Positions 16,436-19,272 of a stretch of DNA of 19,272 nucleotides are shown in pieces; position 1 is the first letter of the stretch; every line of letters begins with the position of its first letter. The notes beneath the pieces were generated by a model. That model saw only the letters and a list, made by a program, of their open reading frames with translations, ran no database searches and was not told the origin of the DNA. Position numbers and translations under genes: made by a program. Origin of the DNA: Tritrichomonas foetus (Eukaryota; Parabasalia; Tritrichomonadida; Tritrichomonadidae); the NCBI GenBank assembly GCA_001839685.1, contig MLAK01000828.1, forward strand, positions 39,019 through 58,290, written 5' to 3'.

Positions 16436-16482
16436 GTGTTCTAGGGGTTTTCAGTCTGTTCTAGAGGTTTTCTGCCACACTC
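16436..16482 (-). repeat. pogo right terminal inverted repeat (47 bp)
   Basis: Reverse complement of the left end apart from two transitions. It carries the same duplicated 18-mer. Confidence 0.93.
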
Positions 16483-16544
16483 TAATTCATATAAAAAACC
16501 TTTAAAAAATAATTTAAATTTATATTTTTTATTATTAAATAAAT

Positions 16545-18207
16545 ATGACTTACGCTAACGCGCAACTTAAGAATTCAGGNAATGNTGAAGGTGATNTATT
16601 AAAGTTCTTTCAAGATAAATTAAGGAATTTAATTAATTATAATGGAGGTGATAATACTTTTGGATGGTTTACTGAAGATGTTGATNATACAAGTACACCA
16701 ATGAATGTAGGTTCTAAAACTAAAATAAAATGGACTCATCAAGGGCATACTATTTCACAAATGGAAAAGAATTTTGCTACAGTTAAATTAGATTTTACTN
16801 TTCAATTAAGTAAATTATTAGATCTATCAGCTGATGTTAATAAATTAATGAAATTATTTGCNGGATTTAAACATGCAGTAGAATTTTTAAAAGATGCTAG
16901 NTTATGGATTGATAATCAATTATTAAAAACTTATCAACAAGATGAATTAATTAGAGAATCATTTGCTTATAATTCAATTAAAACTAGTGATTCAAAAGAA
17001 ACTGCAAAACATAGATTTTCACTATTTGAAAATGTTAAAAGAATGTCTCCTTCTGTATGTGGTGATTATTTTGATTTCTCATTANTAGNTGATGGTCAAC
17101 CTCATACATTATCTATTCAATTATCAATCTATTTTATTGATCAATTAGCATTTCAAGCTTGGAGATTATATCCTAATATTATTTGTGGAGAAATTGCGGA
17201 AGAAGTTCAAACATCATTAGATGCTTTAGTATGGTATCAAGTTAACCCTAATGTTGTTAAAGAAACTATTGAATTNGTTTATGGNAAAGAAATTAAAGAT
17301 GAAATACCAAATTATATTCCAATAACTCGTAAATTTACTCAACAAGGAAGCCCAGCAACTATTATTACAGAATATAAAGCTCAACATCAGCAGAAATTCC
17401 ATCTGGTTATGTTAGANTTAAAAATGGTAGTGAATTTGGAATCGATTTAAAAACTGATGAAGTTATATTAAATGTTAGAGGTGGAGTTATCAAACAAATG
17501 AGATCAGATTTAGCAGGATTTGGAGTAAAATATAATTGTTTAGAAGGTCTTCAACGTGAATTAGAAACTCCATTAATTATTCCCTCACAACAATTAAAAC
17601 GTGAGATATTAACAGGAACAGTTAATGATGATGGAATTGATGTTTCTAAAAGTGTTTCTTTAAATAGTGCAACTAATATTACAGTTATGTGTCCTAAAAG
17701 ACCTAATGAGATTACATGTTATGATAATATTATGCATCAAAATGTACAATTAACAATTAATATCCAGATACAGAATTTGAATCAACTATCGGAGCAAGAT
17801 TTTATCAATATCAATTAATAGCTAATGAATTAGATGGACCATTAAAACCAACTCAAGAATTTGAATATTCGTCTACTCAATCATTAAATGATTTAACAAC
17901 TGGTGAACGTTATGTTAATACTATAAGTGATGGTAAATCATTTGGAATTAATTTCCAATTAGAAAGAACTAATGTAGGATATGTATTTGATGGTATTAAT
18001 TCTAAAGATAATACAATAACTATTAAATTTAAAGGTCATGCAATGTATAAAGGAATTAATAATACTTATTTCAATTATGATCCTAAAAACTTAACATTAC
18101 ATCCTGCAATTCCAGAAATGTGGATTGTTACAGATTCTTATTTCTTATGGAGTGCTAAAAATAGAGTTCAATATTGCAATGATGGAATTCCTGAAGGTTA
18201 TGCATAA
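16545..18207 (+). pseudogene. Probable Maverick major capsid protein (double jelly-roll), two frameshifts
   Basis: Three frames in succession give about 553 residues: 16545 to about 17378, then to about 17758, then to TAA at 18205-18207 (within TAAA). The length equals that of Polinton double-jelly-roll capsid proteins. It begins MTYANAQLKNS and has FGWFTEDVD and a beta-rich body with few charged helices. The second part has NVRGGVIKQMRSDLAGFGVK and ILTGTVNDDGIDVSKSVSLN. The C-terminus reads LHPAIPEMWIVTDSYFLWSA, similar in style to the end of such capsid proteins. No catalytic motif is present. The call rests on length, beta-rich composition and position beside the ATPase and internal peptide, not on alignment. 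Only 60 bp of Maverick DNA remains upstream before the pogo insertion. Many N codons; frameshifts may be decay or assembly error. Confidence 0.65.
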
Positions 18208-18219
18208 ATATCTTTAATA

Positions 18220-18232
18220 TCATTATTCATTA
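18220..18232 (+). promoter_or_regulatory. Trichomonad initiator (Inr) element
   Basis: TCATTATTCATTA matches at every position the consensus TCAYTWYTCATTA that I recall for the Trichomonas vaginalis initiator, which recruits IBP39 and sets the start of transcription. It lies 12 bp after the capsid stop and 36 bp before the ATG of the next gene. That leader is longer than is usual and contains an upstream ATG at 18237-18239 with a short ORF, so the site may be a chance AT-rich match. Confidence 0.5.
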
Positions 18233-18268
18233 ATAAATGTTTTTGATTTTTTTAATTTAAAATAAATT

Positions 18269-18601
18269 ATGGTTAAAACTTATTATATTATTGATTCATT
18301 AGAGAATTCTTTTCCTTTAGAGTTTGTTTATTCNAAAAAGAATAAATNTATATCATTTCAATATTGTAGGGCTACTTGTGATGGTTATTTAGATGGTGAA
18401 ACTGAAATTCATGCTTCATTTATTCAAAGAGATTCTTATTGTAATTCTTTAATTTGGTATGCTAANGTTGTACCACCTGATGATAATCGAAAATATGAAT
18501 ATATAGGTACTAAAAGAGAATTTAAAATTTGGTTTACAGATGTTAATGGTGAAATTATAATTCCTNATTCATTTAAAGTATTCCTTAAATTGGAATATTA
18601 A
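18269..18601 (+). CDS. Small beta-rich Maverick protein, 110 aa
   Basis: ATG at 18269, TAA within TAAA. The predicted content is almost all beta strands: YYIIDSLENSFPLEFVY, ISFQYCRATCDGYLDGETEI, then FKIWFTDVNGEIIIP and SFKVFLKLEY at the end. The closing pattern F-x-h-W-F-x-D-x-x-G-x-x-h-x-P followed by a long hydrophobic strand recalls short structural proteins next to fibre genes in polinton-like viruses; this is inference. Three or four Cys residues lie in the middle. The next gene starts 20 bp after the stop, suggesting linked expression of two surface components. Not a named family. Confidence 0.65.
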   Translation: MVKTYYIIDSLENSFPLEFVYXKKNKXISFQYCRATCDGYLDGETEIHASFIQRDSYCNSLIWYAXVVPPDDNRKYEYIGTKREFKIWFTDVNGEIIIPXSFKVFLKLEY

Positions 18602-18621
18602 ATATTTTATTTTTATATTAA

Positions 18622-19257
18622 ATGACTGCAATAATTACTAAACAAAATGCCAGAGATAGAGCGTTTGTAGGTGGAAATGGTGGAGGAAATGGAGAATTTG
18701 ATACTTTATATGTTAAAGGTGANTCAATATTTGATGGAAATATAACATTAACTAAATATAATACTTCAACNGATGAAATTAATNATAAATTAATAAATAT
18801 TAATGAACAACTTGAAGATCATGAAACACGAATAGTTAAAATTGAAAATTCTAATGATAANGAATTGCAATTANTTAAAGGTTATGAGAAATATGAAATT
18901 AAAATTAGTGATTTATCAGAAAGAAGTGTTATNTATGGAACTTCTAATAATCAACCTGCAATAGAATTAATTATATCTAATACTCCCATATTAGATTCAG
19001 CATTTACTGATGAAGTTATTAAATTTGAAATTAATAATGATATTTATTATTGTAAACATAATTCTAATGGTAAATATTCGAATCCTATAATGAGTAATAC
19101 ACCAACTTATGAATCAGATCATCCTGGAATTGTCATCACTTCGTATCATAACATTTCACCTTTAGAATATTATTTAAATGGCATATTATATATAACTTGG
19201 TTAGTTTCTGTTGATACTTTAACAACAACAAATAATATTAAATGTTCCAATATATAG
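18622..19257 (+). CDS. Fibre-like Maverick surface protein, 211 aa
   Basis: The ATG at 18622 follows the previous stop by 20 bp. The N-terminus MTAIITKQNARDRAFVGGNG is followed by a Gly-rich GGNGEFDTLYVKG and SIFDGNITL, the repeat style of trimeric shaft proteins of phage and virus fibres. Next is a short heptad coiled coil (about residues 52-76, LININEQLEDHETRIVKIEN) and then a beta-rich C-terminal region of about 130 residues (LIISNTPILDSAFTDEVIKF, then ISPLEYYLNGILYITWLVSV). The order shaft, coiled coil, globular head suggests a host-attachment spike. The stop TAG at 19255 lies 15 bp before the end of the window, so later genes are not visible, and a premature stop cannot be excluded. Seven N codons. 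Confidence 0.6.
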   Translation: MTAIITKQNARDRAFVGGNGGGNGEFDTLYVKGXSIFDGNITLTKYNTSXDEINXKLININEQLEDHETRIVKIENSNDXELQLXKGYEKYEIKISDLSERSVXYGTSNNQPAIELIISNTPILDSAFTDEVIKFEINNDIYYCKHNSNGKYSNPIMSNTPTYESDHPGIVITSYHNISPLEYYLNGILYITWLVSVDTLTTTNNIKCSNI

Positions 19258-19272
19258 GTATATCCCCATACG

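Larger units (their letters stand above)
14563..16482 (-). mobile_element. pogo-type DNA transposon inserted in the Maverick
   Basis: The 1920-bp element has 47-bp terminal inverted repeats (2 mismatches) beginning GAGTGTG and is flanked by TA at 14561-14562 and 16483-16484. It holds one broken transposase gene of the DDE_1 (pogo/Tigger) class on the minus strand. It is inserted within about 125 bp of Maverick DNA separating the amphipathic-protein and capsid genes. The inserted element is AT-rich like its host, but its genes use more GC codons than the Maverick. Confidence 0.93.
10930..19272. mobile_element. Maverick (Polinton) element, partial, interrupted by a pogo transposon
   Basis: A block of AT-rich, closely spaced genes including a packaging ATPase, a probable double-jelly-roll capsid protein, an amphipathic internal peptide and a fibre-like protein. 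This set is known from Mavericks/Polintons, which are large self-synthesising transposons with virus-like morphogenesis genes. Polymerase B, integrase, protease and terminal repeats are not in the window, so both limits are approximate and the right end runs out of the window. Genes 10963-13480 and 16545-19257 are on the plus strand with two minus-strand genes between. N bases are concentrated here. Confidence 0.75.

Noticed and set aside
18237..18260. Short upstream ORF before the 110-aa gene as a regulatory uORF
   Set aside because: Too short and AT-driven to support.

Overview
The window looks like nuclear DNA of the parasitic protist Trichomonas vaginalis, or a very close relative. It is AT-rich and has no visible introns. 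Several stop codons sit inside a TAAA polyadenylation-type signal. One exact match to the trichomonad initiator consensus is present. A DD34D mariner carries the hallmarks of the Tvmar1 family, and the right 8 kb is a Maverick (Polinton)-type virus-like element, a very abundant repeat class in that genome. Naming the organism is inference from these signs, not from a database match.

Layout: (1) 1-2472 is the 3' part of a host gene for a long, low-complexity, repeat-rich protein whose C-terminal module resembles the tail of NEK-type protein kinases. It contains a 237-bp tandem repeat. (2) 2752-4037 is a full-length mariner with terminal inverted repeats (TIRs), a TA target duplication and an uninterrupted 336-aa transposase on the minus strand. 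(3) 4226-6514 is a graveyard of older mobile-element genes: a tyrosine recombinase apparently split by a DDE integrase core, then an IS630/Tc1-like transposase remnant. (4) 6515-8958 is mostly non-coding, with an exact 80-bp duplication ending in poly-A runs and an unassigned open segment. (5) 8959-9617 is a broken ubiquitin-specific protease relic that lacks its catalytic-Cys box. (6) 9618-10745 holds nothing I can assign; a tandem repeat with two perfect palindromes follows at 10746-10929. (7) 10963 to the end is part of a Maverick: two proteins of unknown function, an A32/FtsK-type packaging ATPase, a coiled-coil protein, a tiny hydrophobic ORF, a short amphipathic protein like capsid-interior peptides, a probable double-jelly-roll major capsid protein, a small beta-rich protein and a fibre-like protein.

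A second DNA transposon of the pogo type (14563-16482, 47-bp TIRs, TA duplication) has inserted into this Maverick, between the divergent starts of the amphipathic protein and the capsid protein.

The Maverick genes would together form a virion-assembly module (capsid shell, internal peptide, packaging motor, surface fibre). No DNA polymerase B, integrase or protease gene and no Maverick terminal repeat is in the window, so the element is only partly covered. The capsid and ATPase genes are broken by frameshifts and a stop, and many N bases fall inside Maverick genes. This fits either a decaying copy or a consensus merged from many near-identical copies.
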